This document shows, one piece after another, positions 9,322 to 18,525 of a stretch of DNA of 64,000 nucleotides. Below the pieces are notes generated by a model. The model was not told where the DNA came from, searched no databases, and saw only the letters and a list, made by a program, of their open reading frames with translations. Position 1 is the stretch's first letter; every line of letters starts with the position of its first letter. The DNA is from Fretibacterium fastidiosum. GTDB taxonomy: Bacteria > Synergistota > Synergistia > Synergistales > Aminobacteriaceae. A program made the position numbers and the translations under genes. The stretch covers positions 992,001-1,056,000 of the forward strand of contig NZ_OZ209244.1 of NCBI RefSeq assembly GCF_964642095.1, given 5' to 3'.

Positions 9322-10431
9322 CTATCTGAAATACGTCTGCATCAAGCTGTCGAACAGCAATTGTGCCTCATCGAGCGCCTTCTGAACGGCAATTTTTGAT
9401 TTGTCGAGCTGTTCTTTGAAAGCAACAAATTCTTTTTGCAGTTCGATAGGCGGGATATAAATCCCTATGCTTTGTAATTCCTGTGCATTAATATTCGCCT
9501 GACCGATTGCAGCTTTGCACATTGCTAATAGCATTTGTTTTGAAAAGTCTGTGTTCAAGAAGGCTGACAGTATTTCTGGAAGGATACGGTCATTAACGCG
9601 TACTCGGACAATAAATCCGGCTAAGACCATCATTTCATCACGATTATAAACACAGGTTTTTCCAACAAGTTTCTTGCTATTGGTTCGATTGAATAATACA
9701 TCGCCTCTGCGCACAGTATATTTCGGTAATTCTTCATCAGGAATATCAATCGTTTTAGTGTCCGAAAGGTCAAGCTCGCCGCTATAAGTAATGTTATTCA
9801 TCCGAAGATACGGATATTGTCCACTATCGCCATCGGCGGCTTTCCTGCTGGAACCATAACGGACTTCTGAAATGAGGTCACGGATGGTGCCAGTTCCCCA
9901 ACCTTTTTCATTTGCTGGATAAGTTCCAAACATCTCGACAAATCGGGCTTTGATCATATTATCCAGAAATAATAGCTCTTTTTGTCTCATATCAAGAATA
10001 TGGGACACCTGGTCAAGAACTTGAACTATTCTGCTTTGCTCATCCAATGATGGGAATAGATGTTCCCGCTTTAGTGAGTCTTTGACCTTTACAAATGGCT
10101 GTACTGTTCCGCCTTTTATCCACCATGCCTCATTATTCAGCATGTACCAACAATAGTCTCTATCAGCAATGCTCTCATCAACAGAAAGGGCATGTGTATT
10201 CGCACAGATATTCCATTTTCCATCTGCCTTAAACGCTTTTCCGCACCTTGCTCCGACTGCACTTACAACAATACCTCTATGATCAAATCGGTAATCTGGC
10301 AACCAGACATCTTGTCCAGATGCACTGAATGCGGGATACCACCCATCTTTTGCAATTGGAGATGCTGTATTCTTTATTGCGGCATTTGCCACAGATAAGC
10401 TTTTTATTACCGCATCAAGTCTTATTTTCAT
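9322..10431 (-). CDS. hsdS: Type I restriction enzyme specificity subunit S
   Basis: A 369-residue specificity subunit that reads the target DNA for HsdM and HsdR. It has two target-recognition half-sites separated by conserved helices: the first ends with ...PSLDEQSRIVQVLDQVSHIL, the second starts near GWGTGTIRDLISEVRYGSS and ends with IGIYIPPIELQKEFVAF. The start at ATG 10431 (MKIRLDAVIKSLSVAN) lies 16 bases after the hsdM stop. The open frame extends upstream inside hsdM but is not coding there. The gene is clearly more AT-rich than hsdM and hsdR, as is usual for horizontally exchanged specificity genes. Its recognition sequence cannot be predicted from the window. Confidence 0.9.
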   Translation of the reverse strand: MKIRLDAVIKSLSVANAAIKNTASPIAKDGWYPAFSASGQDVWLPDYRFDHRGIVVSAVGARCGKAFKADGKWNICANTHALSVDESIADRDYCWYMLNNEAWWIKGGTVQPFVKVKDSLKREHLFPSLDEQSRIVQVLDQVSHILDMRQKELLFLDNMIKARFVEMFGTYPANEKGWGTGTIRDLISEVRYGSSRKAADGDSGQYPYLRMNNITYSGELDLSDTKTIDIPDEELPKYTVRRGDVLFNRTNSKKLVGKTCVYNRDEMMVLAGFIVRVRVNDRILPEILSAFLNTDFSKQMLLAMCKAAIGQANINAQELQSIGIYIPPIELQKEFVAFKEQLDKSKIAVQKALDEAQLLFDSLMQTYFR

Positions 10432-10447
10432 CCCTACCAACCTCAAT

Positions 10448-11950
10448 TTACAGCTCCAGGAGCTCCCGAAGCGCATCCATATCTGCTCCGATCTCCCTCT
10501 CAAGCTCGTCCAGCTTTGCCATGATCTCGCTCGTCGGCGGATACTCCACCGCCTTGTACTCCGTCTGCCTGTACTTGTTGAGGGAGAGATCGTAGTCGTT
10601 GCCGACGATCTCCTCCTTCGGCACGAAGAAGCTCTGTTCTGTCCGCTTCCGATCCTGCTCCGTATCCAGGGCATGAAATCGGGCAACGATGTCTGGAACG
10701 TCATTTTCCTTCGTCTCGCTGCGCTTGTCGTCCAGGCTGTAGCCGTCCGCCTTCATATCGTAGAACCAGACCTTGTCGGTGCCGCCGTGACCGGTCCTGG
10801 TGAAGATCAGGATGGCGGTGGATACGCCGGCATAGGGCCTGAACACGCCGGAGGGCATGGAGATCACGGCCTCCAGGCGGTTGCCCTCGATCAGCTCCTT
10901 CCGAACGGCCTTATGCGCTGTGGAGGAGCCAAAGAGCACGCCGTCCGGCACGATGCAGGCGCAGCGCCCACCAACCTTCAGCATCCGGAGGAACAGCGCC
11001 AGGAACAGCAGCTCGGTCTTCCTGGTCTTGCAGACCTTCAGCAAATCGGTAGAGACGATATCCGCGTCCAGGCTGCCCTTGAAGGGCGGGTTGGCCAGGA
11101 TGAGGGTATACTTCTCCCGGTCCGGATTCTGGTCGGAGAGGCTGTCCCGGTATTCGATGAAGGGGTTGTCCACCCCGTGGGCCATCATGTTCATGGCGCC
11201 GATGCGCAGCATGGTGCGGTCCATATCATAGCCGTGGAACATGTGGTTCATGTAGTGGTCTTTGTTCTGGCTGTTGAAGAAGACCTCCTGTTTACGGTTT
11301 TCCTTCAGGTAATCGCTGACGGCCACGAGGAAGCCCGAGGTGCCGCAGGCCGGGTCACAGACGATCTCGTCCGCTTTGGGCTCCATCATATCCACCATCA
11401 TGCGGATGATGTGACGAGGCGTGCGGAACTGGCCGTTGACTCCCGCGGTCGCGATCTTGGAGAGCAGGTACTCGTACACGTCGCCCCGGGTATCTGCCGC
11501 ATTGAGCTGCGCCATCTGCTCATAGATTCCGTCCATGGCCGTGACGATCTTGTCCAGCATCAGCGGCGTCGGCACCTTGAAGATGGCGTCGCCCATGTAT
11601 TTGGAATAAGCGCTCTCCTTGTCGCCGTGCAGGTTCTTGATGAAGGGGAAGACCCACTCCTGCACGGTGCTGTACATCTTCCCGGCTGGGAAGTCGTGGA
11701 ACACGCTCCACTTGAGCTGGCTGCCGTCCACGGTGCGATCGCCGATCCGCACGTCCTGGGCGAAGACGCTCTCATAGGGCAGGCCCAGCATGGCCGCCTC
11801 CCTGGCGCGGCGGTTGTCGAAGTTATCCAGATCGTGGATAAACATCAGATAGGTCATCTGCTCGATGACGTCCAGCGGATTCGTCAAGCCGCCGGTCCAG
11901 AAAATCTCCCAAAGGCCTTCGATCCTGCCCTTCAGTTCCCCAGTCACCAT
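10448..11950 (-). CDS. hsdM: Type I restriction-modification DNA methyltransferase subunit M
   Basis: A 500-residue adenine-N6 methyltransferase. The N-terminal helical domain (GELKGRIEGLWEIFWTGGLT) is followed by the AdoMet-binding motif I DPACGTSGFLVAVSDYL and the catalytic motif IV LANPPF. ATG 11950 is preferred, with AGGAG seven bases upstream; it lies only four bases after the stop of the Fic gene. Longer in-frame starts up to 12019 would overlap fic. It acts with HsdS as methylase and with HsdR as restriction enzyme. Confidence 0.93.
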   Translation of the reverse strand: MVTGELKGRIEGLWEIFWTGGLTNPLDVIEQMTYLMFIHDLDNFDNRRAREAAMLGLPYESVFAQDVRIGDRTVDGSQLKWSVFHDFPAGKMYSTVQEWVFPFIKNLHGDKESAYSKYMGDAIFKVPTPLMLDKIVTAMDGIYEQMAQLNAADTRGDVYEYLLSKIATAGVNGQFRTPRHIIRMMVDMMEPKADEIVCDPACGTSGFLVAVSDYLKENRKQEVFFNSQNKDHYMNHMFHGYDMDRTMLRIGAMNMMAHGVDNPFIEYRDSLSDQNPDREKYTLILANPPFKGSLDADIVSTDLLKVCKTRKTELLFLALFLRMLKVGGRCACIVPDGVLFGSSTAHKAVRKELIEGNRLEAVISMPSGVFRPYAGVSTAILIFTRTGHGGTDKVWFYDMKADGYSLDDKRSETKENDVPDIVARFHALDTEQDRKRTEQSFFVPKEEIVGNDYDLSLNKYRQTEYKAVEYPPTSEIMAKLDELEREIGADMDALRELLEL

Positions 11951-11954
11951 GTCC

Positions 11955-13013
11955 CTACTCCTTCTCCCAGTTCCATGCGTAAGACGTATAGCGTCCTCCG
12001 CCGATCTTAAGGATCTCACCGTTCTTGAGCATATCGGCCAACGCCCGTTCCACGGTCTTCTGGCTGATATCCGGGCATTGGTTCATGATCTGCGTCTTCG
12101 TGAGCCGTCCGATGGTGTTCCGGACGATTCCCCGCACTCTGTCGGGCTTCGATAAGCCTTTCGTAACCAGGGTATCCACCCTGGCAGCAAATTCCCGACA
12201 GGCAGCAACCACGATGCCCAGCATATAGCGTACGAAGGGAAGATAATCGTTATGGCCCTCATGCCATCCGGCCGAGCTCTCCTGCAGGGCCTCGTAGTAG
12301 GTTCCCTTACTGTCCGCGATCAGCCTTTCAATGCTGATGTACTTCCCGACGAAATACCCGGAGCGGTACAGAAGCAGCAGCGTAAGCAGACGGCTCATGC
12401 GGCCATTCCCGTCATTGAAGGGGTGGATGCACAGGAAGTCCAGGACAAACATGGGAATCAGAAGAAGTGGGTCCAACTCCGGATCGGCTAGGGCCTCCCG
12501 AAGAGCATTGCAGAGAGCATCCATGGCTTCCGGCGTTTCCCATGCCGGAACCAGCTGGAAACGAACTCGTTTCGTCCCATCCGGCAGCTCCTCTGCGATC
12601 CCGTTGTCGGAGCTCTTGAAGCTGCCTCCGATGGATGTGTTGCTGAATTTATAAAGATCGCGATGCAACTGCAGGATCATACCCGGCCTGATGGGAATGT
12701 AATCGTAGTTTTCATGAACGGTATTCAGCACATCACGATAACCGGCGATCTCGCGTTCGCTCCGCCCCCTGGGCGTCGTCTTGTTCATCACGATCTTCTT
12801 CAGCCGGTCGTCGGTGGTGACGATCCCTTCAATGCGGTTGGATGCTTCCGTGCTCTGGATTTTTGCAATCTCCAACAACTTGGCGAGGGCATCCTTGCGC
12901 GCTTCGACAAACAGGTTCTGCCGACCTTTCATCTCATGGATCTGCGCCAGGTACGACACGATCTCCGGGGTCAGCAGCTTCTGGTATTCGGTTTTGTAAT
13001 TCAGTGCTCTCAT
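11955..13013 (-). CDS. Fic-domain protein (putative AMP transferase) in the R-M operon
   Basis: A 352-residue Fic protein. The catalytic loop HPFNDGNGRMSRLL matches the HPFX(D/E)GNGR consensus, predicting transfer of AMP or another nucleotide from NTP to a protein hydroxyl. The N-terminal helix TEASNRIEGI contains SNRIEG, which fits the (S/T)XXXE(G/N) inhibitory motif, so the protein should be class II and self-inhibited. The C-terminal ~90 residues form a winged-helix-like domain (NTIGRLTKTQIMNQCPDISQ, then a second helix and a short wing). ATG 13013 has AGAGG eight bases upstream. It is the first gene of the operon ahead of hsdM; Fic genes occur in type I R-M loci elsewhere, but the role is unsettled. 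Confidence 0.9.
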   Translation of the reverse strand: MRALNYKTEYQKLLTPEIVSYLAQIHEMKGRQNLFVEARKDALAKLLEIAKIQSTEASNRIEGIVTTDDRLKKIVMNKTTPRGRSEREIAGYRDVLNTVHENYDYIPIRPGMILQLHRDLYKFSNTSIGGSFKSSDNGIAEELPDGTKRVRFQLVPAWETPEAMDALCNALREALADPELDPLLLIPMFVLDFLCIHPFNDGNGRMSRLLTLLLLYRSGYFVGKYISIERLIADSKGTYYEALQESSAGWHEGHNDYLPFVRYMLGIVVAACREFAARVDTLVTKGLSKPDRVRGIVRNTIGRLTKTQIMNQCPDISQKTVERALADMLKNGEILKIGGGRYTSYAWNWEKE

Positions 13014-13163
13014 CGATATGCCTCTTTTTAGAGTGTAACATAGTCATTTCAATCATTTATGACACAATTACATCTTACCGAAAAGCCTGTCAAAAGTCAA
13101 AGCACGATGCCGGGTACCAGTCCCTGCAAGGGGCTCTTCTTTTAACCGTGGATTGAGGAGGGA

Positions 13164-13193
13164 CAAAAAAACCGCGGCCACGAGGGCCGCGGG
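13164..13193 (-). terminator. Factor-independent terminator of the DtxR-type gene
   Basis: Read on the minus strand, an 8-bp stem CCGCGGCC / GGCCGCGG with a 5-base loop is followed by a run of seven T. It sits 28 bases after the stop of the DtxR-family gene. Confidence 0.8.
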
Positions 13194-13220
13194 AGAGGGG
13201 TCGATATCGGGTTTCGGGGG

Positions 13221-13613
13221 TCACGCCTCCGACTTGATCTTCTCGGCATAACGGCACAGGGCGGCGAAGGTCTCCTCGCTGATGTCGTGCTCGATCTTGC
13301 ATGCGTCGGTCATGGCCTGCTCCGGACTGACGCCGAGGTAGATGAAGAACTTCGTCAGCATCTTGTGCTTCGTGTACGTGCTGTCGGCGATCTCCATGCC
13401 CGAATCCGTCAGCACCAGCATCCCCGCGTGGTCCGTGGTGACGAAGCCGCGCTCCTTCAGGCGCTTCGTGGCGTAGGTCACGCTGGGCTTCGCCACGCCG
13501 AGGTGCGCCGCCACGTCGACGGACCGCACGTAGCCCTGCCGCTCCTTGATCATCAGGATCGCCTCAAGGTAGTTCTCCTCCGTCTTGCCAACCTCTGCCG
13601 CCGTAGTATCCAT
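13221..13613 (-). CDS. DtxR/MntR-family metal-dependent transcriptional regulator
   Basis: A 130-residue protein with the N-terminal winged HTH of the DtxR/MntR family (TEENYLEAILMIKERQGYV, SVDVAAHLGVAKPSVTYATK, then the wing TTDHAGMLVLTDSG) and a short metal-binding/dimerisation domain (KHKMLTKFFIYLGVSPEQA, DACKIEHDISEETFAAL). The E and H residues in the latter match MntR-type ligands. There is no SH3-like third domain, so it resembles MntR more than DtxR/IdeR. ATG 13613 has AGGGGG eight bases upstream. It is probably autoregulated from an inverted repeat just upstream; the neighbouring MATE gene reads the same way and may be a target. Confidence 0.9.
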   Translation of the reverse strand: MDTTAAEVGKTEENYLEAILMIKERQGYVRSVDVAAHLGVAKPSVTYATKRLKERGFVTTDHAGMLVLTDSGMEIADSTYTKHKMLTKFFIYLGVSPEQAMTDACKIEHDISEETFAALCRYAEKIKSEA

Positions 13614-13636
13614 GCCAGATACCCCCTAATTTTTAA

Positions 13637-13661
13637 CTAAGATTAACATTGTTTAACCTAA
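13637..13661. promoter_or_regulatory. Candidate DtxR/MntR-type operator
   Basis: An AT-rich imperfect inverted repeat, TAAGATTAA-6 bases-TTTAACCTAA, lies about 25 bases upstream of the start of the DtxR-type gene, inside otherwise GC-rich DNA. Its position and form fit an autoregulatory metal-box. It is inferred from position and symmetry only. Confidence 0.4.
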
Positions 13662-13789
13662 TTCTCAAGCGAAATCTTCAGGGCTTTTAGCCGGCGCGAG
13701 CATTTTCAGCAAAAATACTGAGTGCGCAGCGTGTCTTTTACACTTTTCCCTGTCGAAGGGACGGACCTTTCGGCACGCCGCAGCGCCGT

Positions 13790-15172
13790 TCAGAAGCTGC
13801 CGAGGGCGCGACGGCTGAAGGCCCGCGGGCGCAGCCTGTAGTAGGCGACGATCGTGGCGACGCTCATCAGCACCCAGGAGACGGCGTAGACGTTCATGAG
13901 CATCTCGAAGCTCCGGTTCCACTGAAAGACCGTGAGGAGCCAGAAGATGCGGAAGACGCAGGAGCCCATCAGGGTGATGACCGTCGGGGTCATGGAGTAG
14001 CCCAGCCCCCGCAGCGCCGCTCCGGGAATCTCGTAGAACCCCACCAGGAACTCCAGGACCGCCGCGCGAAACAGGCGCGCCATGGCGAAGGTCATGACGG
14101 CGGCGTCCACGGTGTAAAAGCGCATCAGCGGTTCGCTCCAGAAGGAGAAGGCGGCGCAGGTGAGCGCCGTCAGGCCGATGCCCCAGGACATGCTGATGGT
14201 GTAGATGCGGCGGCAGCGTCCCTCGTCCCCCGCCCCGTAGTTCTGGCTGGTGAAGGTCATGGACGCCTGTGCGAAGGCGCTGATGATGAAGTAGGCGAAG
14301 TACTCGAAGTTCAGCGCGGCTGCGGACCCCGCGGAGGCGCTGGCCCCGAAGCTGTTGATGCCCGCCTGGATGAAGACGTTGGACAGGGAGAAGACGACCC
14401 CCTGCAGGCCCACGGGGACACCGATCTTCAGGATGCGGCGGGTGTGGCCGCCCTTCAGGGACATCTCCCTCCAGCTGAAGGCGAAGGGGTCCGGCTCGCG
14501 CATCAGGCAGCTCAGCACCATCCAGGCGCTGATGACGTTCGAGATCACCGTCGCGATGGCCACGCCGGTCACGCCCATGCGAAAGGCGATCACCAGCACC
14601 AGGTTCAGGATGACGTTGACGACGCCGCCCACCACCAGGAACCAGAAGGGCCGCCGGCTGTCCCCCTTGCTGCGGAGCACGGCGGAGCCGAAGTTGTAGA
14701 GCATGATGAAGGGCATTCCCATAAAGTAGATTTCGAGGTACGTCACGGCCAGCTCCAGCACGTCGGGGGGCGTCGAGAGCATCCTCAGCACGGGGCGCGA
14801 GAGCACGAGCCCGGCGACCGCCAGAAAAAGGCCGCTGATGAGGGCGATGAGGACGCTGGTGTGTACGGCCTGGCGCACCTTCTCCCGCTCCCCCTGTCCG
14901 ATGTAGTTCGCGATCAGCATGTTGGCGCCCACGGAGACCCCCACGAAGAGGTTGACCAGCACGTTGATGACCGCTCCGTTGCTGCCCACCGCCGCCATGG
15001 CCTGGCTGCTGTCGAACCGTCCCACCACGGCCACGTCCGCCGAGTTGAACATCTGCTGAAGGATGGTGCTGGCCGCAAGCGGCAACGCGAACAGGACGAT
15101 CTTGTCCCACAGGGACCCGTGCAGCATGTCGATCTGATTGCTCTTTTTGCTCTTTCCGGCGCGTTCCGCCAT
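13790..15172 (-). CDS. MATE-family efflux transporter
   Basis: A 460-residue inner-membrane exporter with about twelve membrane segments, typical for MATE proteins coupling Na+ or H+ entry to export of cationic compounds. The N-lobe shows KIVLFALPLAASTILQQMFN and VVGRFDSSQAMAAVGSNG, and the C-lobe shows the symmetric SFGASASAGSAAALNFEYFA. The start is ATG 15172 (MAERAGKSKK) with GGAGGGG 12 bases upstream; the TTG 21 bases earlier would place the start inside the ribosome binding site. It is transcribed away from the malic enzyme gene from a shared promoter region. Confidence 0.88.
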   Translation of the reverse strand: MAERAGKSKKSNQIDMLHGSLWDKIVLFALPLAASTILQQMFNSADVAVVGRFDSSQAMAAVGSNGAVINVLVNLFVGVSVGANMLIANYIGQGEREKVRQAVHTSVLIALISGLFLAVAGLVLSRPVLRMLSTPPDVLELAVTYLEIYFMGMPFIMLYNFGSAVLRSKGDSRRPFWFLVVGGVVNVILNLVLVIAFRMGVTGVAIATVISNVISAWMVLSCLMREPDPFAFSWREMSLKGGHTRRILKIGVPVGLQGVVFSLSNVFIQAGINSFGASASAGSAAALNFEYFAYFIISAFAQASMTFTSQNYGAGDEGRCRRIYTISMSWGIGLTALTCAAFSFWSEPLMRFYTVDAAVMTFAMARLFRAAVLEFLVGFYEIPGAALRGLGYSMTPTVITLMGSCVFRIFWLLTVFQWNRSFEMLMNVYAVSWVLMSVATIVAYYRLRPRAFSRRALGSF

Positions 15173-15249
15173 GATCCCGATCTTCCCCTCCAAAAAAATT
15201 AAAGGTGCCGGCGGCAGGCCGGCGCGCAGGGAACACGAACCCTCTTACC

Positions 15250-15296
15250 CGCTATTATAGCGTGACTGCACCATCCGCGCTGGCGCTATAATAACG
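15250..15296. promoter_or_regulatory. Divergent promoter region built as an inverted repeat
   Basis: CCGCTATTATAGCG and CGCTATAATAACGG face each other about 20 bases apart. Each half contains a perfect TATAAT -10 box, one on the minus strand for the MATE gene and one on the plus strand for malic enzyme. No good -35 box is visible for either, so the symmetric unit may also bind a regulator. Confidence 0.45.
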
Positions 15297-15348
15297 GGGG
15301 CCGCAGCGCCAGGCCGGCAATCACGCAACGGAAAGGAAGTCTTGAGTT

Positions 15349-16524
15349 ATGGATTACGCTAAGGAATCGCTTCGGCTTCACGGGGAGTGGAGGGGCAAGA
15401 TCGAAATCGCCGTCCGCGTCCCCGTGCAGACGAAGGAGGAACTGGCCCTGGCCTACACGCCCGGCGTGGCCCAGCCCTGCCTTGAGATTCAGAAGGACGT
15501 GGACAGGAGCTACGACCTGACGCGCCGCTGGAACCTCTGCCTCGTGGCCACGGACGGAAGCGCCGTGCTGGGGCTGGGGGACATCGGGCCGGAGGCCGGG
15601 ATGCCCGTGATGGAGGGCAAGTGCGCGCTGTTCAAGGCCTTCGGCGGCGTGGACGCCTTTCCCCTCTGCATCCGGTCTCACGACGCGGACGAGATCGTGG
15701 AGACGATCTACCGGATCTCAGGCTCCTTCGGTGGCGTGAATCTGGAGGACATCTCCGCGCCGCGCTGCTTCGAGATCGAGCGCAAGCTGAAGGAGCGCTG
15801 CGACGTCCCCATCTTCCACGACGACCAGCACGGCACGGCCGTCATCACGCTGGCGGGCCTCACGAACGCCCTGAAGTTGACGGGCCGGACCCTGCCGGAG
15901 GCCCGCGTCGTCATCAACGGTGCCGGAGCCGCCGCAATCGCCATCGCAAAGCTCCTGATCGGCGCGGGGGCGCGGGACGTGACCCTCTGCGACCGGACGG
16001 GAGTCCTCCACAGGGGCCGGGAGCAGGGCATGAACTGGATCAAGGCGGAGATGGCGGAGGTCACGAACCCGGCCGGCATCCGGGGGACCCTGGCCGATGC
16101 CATGAGGGGGGCGGACGTCTTCATTGGCGTCTCCGCTCCGGGGGCGGTGACGCAGGACATGGTCCGCAGCATGGCGAAGGACCCCATCCTCTTCGCCTGC
16201 GCCAACCCCACGCCGGAGATCTTTCCGGACGAGGCCCTGAGCGCCGGAGCGAAGGTCGTGGCCACCGGCCGCAGCGACTTACCCAATCAGATCAACAACG
16301 TGCTGGCCTTTCCAGGCATCTTCCGGGGCGCCTTCGACGTCCGCGCGCGGGACATCAACGAGGAGATGAAGATGGCCGCCGCCAACGCCCTGGCGGACCT
16401 GGTGGACGAGGCGTCCCTCAGGCCGGACTTCATCATCCCCAACGCCATGGACTCCCGCGTCGTCCATGCCGTGTCCCGCGCCGTGGCGGAGGCCGCCCGG
16501 AAGAGCGGAGCCGCGCGCCTGTAG
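15349..16524 (+). CDS. NAD(P)-dependent malic enzyme (decarboxylating)
   Basis: A 391-residue enzyme of the short bacterial malic-enzyme type that oxidatively decarboxylates malate to pyruvate. The catalytic N-domain has LAYTPGVAQPC, the Mg2+/substrate segment VFHDDQHGTA-like IFHDDQHGTAVITLAGL and LGDIGPEAGMPVMEGK. The Rossmann domain shows VVINGAGAAAIAIAKLLIGAGA, and FACANPTPEIFPDEA and NQINNVLAFPGIFRGA follow. ATG 15349 has AAAGGAAG upstream. It is directly followed by fumC, so the pair would convert fumarate via malate to pyruvate. Confidence 0.95.
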   Translation: MDYAKESLRLHGEWRGKIEIAVRVPVQTKEELALAYTPGVAQPCLEIQKDVDRSYDLTRRWNLCLVATDGSAVLGLGDIGPEAGMPVMEGKCALFKAFGGVDAFPLCIRSHDADEIVETIYRISGSFGGVNLEDISAPRCFEIERKLKERCDVPIFHDDQHGTAVITLAGLTNALKLTGRTLPEARVVINGAGAAAIAIAKLLIGAGARDVTLCDRTGVLHRGREQGMNWIKAEMAEVTNPAGIRGTLADAMRGADVFIGVSAPGAVTQDMVRSMAKDPILFACANPTPEIFPDEALSAGAKVVATGRSDLPNQINNVLAFPGIFRGAFDVRARDINEEMKMAAANALADLVDEASLRPDFIIPNAMDSRVVHAVSRAVAEAARKSGAARL

Positions 16525-16550
16525 CCCTGCGACGGACCGGAGAAGACGTC

Positions 16551-17927
16551 ATGGAATACCGCGTCGAACACGACTCCATGGGCACGGTGAACGTGCCCGC
16601 GGACCGATACTGGGGCGCGCAGACGGAGCGCAGCCGGCAAAACTTTCCGATCGGCGTGGGGCTGGAGACGATGCCGCGGGAGGTCATCCACGCCTTCGGC
16701 ATCCTGAAGCGTGGAGCCGCCACGGCGAACCGCGCCCTGCGCCCGGAGAGGATGACGGAGGAGAAGTGCCGCGCCATCACCCAGGCGGCGGCGGAGGTGG
16801 CCGAGGGGAAGCTGGACGATCACTTTCCCCTCGTGGTGTGGCAGACCGGCTCCGGCACGCAGTCCAACATGAACGCCAACGAGGTCATCGCCAACCGGGG
16901 CAACCAGCTGGCCGGACGCCTCCTGCTGCACCCCAACGACGACGTCAACATGTCCCAGTCCTCCAACGACGCCTTCCCCACCGCAATGCACATCGCCGCG
17001 GTCCTCGCGCTGGAGGACCGCCTGCTGCCGGCTGTCGAGGGCCTGATCGCGACCTTCCGGCGGCTGGAAGCGGAGAACGAGGGCGTGGTGAAGTGCGGTC
17101 GCACGCACCTTCAGGACGCGACCCCCATCCGCTTCTCCCAGGAGATCTCCGGCTGGTGCAGCAGCCTGGAGCGCGACGCCGAAATGCTGCGCGCCGCGTC
17201 GGCCCCGCTGCACGAGCTGGCCCTGGGGGGCACGGCCGTGGGAACGGGGCTGAACGCTCCCGCGGGCTTTGACGTCGAGGTTGCCCGCGCGATCTCCGGC
17301 CTGACGGGCAGGGAGTTTCGTCCCGCGCCCAACAAGTTCCACGCCCTCACCTCCAGGGACGAGCTGGTCTTCGCCCACGGTGCCATGAAGGCCCTGGCCT
17401 GCGACATGATGAAGGTCGCCAACGACGTGCGCTGGCTGGCGTCGGGGCCACGGCTTGGGCTGGGCGAGATACGAATCCCGGAGAACGAGCCCGGCTCCTC
17501 CATCATGCCGGGGAAGGTGAACCCCACGCAGTGCGAGCAGGTGACGATGGTGGCCGTGCAGGTGATGGGCAACGACGCGGCCGTCGGCGTGGCGGCCTCT
17601 CAGGGCAACTTTGAGCTGAACGTCTTCATGCCCGTCTGCATCTACAACTTTCTCCAGTCCGCGCGCCTCCTGGGGGACTCCATCGCCTCCTTCGACGAAC
17701 GGTGTGCCGCGGGGATCACGGCGAACCGCGAACGGATGCGGGCCAACCTGCACGGCTCCCTGATGCTGGTGACGGCCCTGAACCCCTTCATCGGCTACGA
17801 GAACGCGGCCAGGACGGCGCAGCTGGCCTTCAGGGAGGGGCTGTCCTTGAAGGAGGCCTGCGTGAAGCTGGGCTTTCTGACGCCTCAGCGCTTCGACGAG
17901 GTCTTCCGCCCGGAGGCGATGGCCTGA
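16551..17927 (+). CDS. fumC: Class II fumarate hydratase
   Basis: A 458-residue enzyme that interconverts fumarate and malate. It contains the family landmarks VWQTGSGTQSNMNANEVIAN, the NDDVNMSQSSNDAFPTAMH substrate-binding region, TELALGGTAVG-like HELALGGTAVGTGLNAP, and the superfamily signature GSSIMPGKVNP with the catalytic serine loop. The start is ATG 16551 with GGAGAAG upstream; the frame stays open across malic enzyme but is not coding there. It begins 27 bases after the malic enzyme stop, so the two are an operon. Confidence 0.96.
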   Translation: MEYRVEHDSMGTVNVPADRYWGAQTERSRQNFPIGVGLETMPREVIHAFGILKRGAATANRALRPERMTEEKCRAITQAAAEVAEGKLDDHFPLVVWQTGSGTQSNMNANEVIANRGNQLAGRLLLHPNDDVNMSQSSNDAFPTAMHIAAVLALEDRLLPAVEGLIATFRRLEAENEGVVKCGRTHLQDATPIRFSQEISGWCSSLERDAEMLRAASAPLHELALGGTAVGTGLNAPAGFDVEVARAISGLTGREFRPAPNKFHALTSRDELVFAHGAMKALACDMMKVANDVRWLASGPRLGLGEIRIPENEPGSSIMPGKVNPTQCEQVTMVAVQVMGNDAAVGVAASQGNFELNVFMPVCIYNFLQSARLLGDSIASFDERCAAGITANRERMRANLHGSLMLVTALNPFIGYENAARTAQLAFREGLSLKEACVKLGFLTPQRFDEVFRPEAMA

Positions 17928-18088
17928 GGGGCCTCGGGCGGGCCGAAGGGCCGGCGTTCCCTATCCGCGGTACGAGGCCATAACGCGGGCGCACTTCATC
18001 GACCGAACGCGCGCGGGGGCATGGCCCCCCGACCTCGTCCGTTCCGCTTGACAACCTCCGGCGCTTCCGATTACAATACTCACCGTTG

Positions 18089-18175
18089 GCCGGGATGGCG
18101 GAATCGGTAGACGCAGTGGACTCAAAATCCACCGGTGGCGACACTGTGGGAGTTCGAGTCTCCCTCCCGGCACCA
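18089..18175 (+). tRNA. tRNA-Leu (CAA)
   Basis: An 87-base class II tRNA. The acceptor stem GCCGGGA pairs with TCCCGGC, the discriminator is A and CCA is encoded. The anticodon stem GTGGA/TCCAC closes the loop CTCAAAA, giving anticodon CAA (Leu, UUG codon). A long variable arm (GGTGGCGACACTGT...) and the T arm GGGAGTTCGAGTCTCCC are present. A partial second copy of its 3' part lies at 30477. Confidence 0.96.
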
Positions 18176-18249
18176 TGAAAGCGGAAGCGCTGCGGCGCTT
18201 TGACCTCGCAGGAGCATAGAAACTCTGTCAGGGTTACCAGGGTGTTATG

Positions 18250-18275
18250 GGGCGGTTTGGGCCGCCCTTTTCTTG
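18250..18275 (+). terminator. Factor-independent terminator after tRNA-Leu
   Basis: GGGCGG and CCGCCC pair around a six-base loop and are followed by TTTTCTTGT. This should end the tRNA transcript. The rest of the interval to 18525 shows no gene. Confidence 0.75.
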
Positions 18276-18525
18276 TCTTAATAGGGTTTAATCCCTACTG
18301 TCCAGAACAAATATAGGGGCTCAACACCCCCATCTCCCGGACATGACAAAACGTGACGGGAAAAACGAGCAAACCGTTTGCTCACAAACGGACAGCCTGT
18401 CCAAAGTTGAGTCGGCACCCGTCAGGGCAAAGAAAGACCGATCAACGCTTATGCGCTATACTATGAGCGCGAAGCGGAGGGCCTTTCGAGTTTTTGTGTC
18501 CGCATAGGGGCTGGAGGAACGCTGC

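Noticed and set aside
12025..12491. Small plus-strand frames within the Fic gene
   Set aside because: They lie antisense to a complete Fic domain and have no ribosome binding sites or recognisable domains.
13665..15236. Long minus-strand frame of 523 codons over the MATE gene
   Set aside because: It is Arg/Gly/Pro-rich low-complexity sequence out of frame with the MATE exporter, which has clear membrane segments and a ribosome binding site.
15621..16550. A longer fumarase starting within the malic enzyme gene
   Set aside because: The extra residues are Arg/Gly-rich shadow sequence of malic enzyme; the fumarase family starts at ATG 16551 with its own ribosome binding site.
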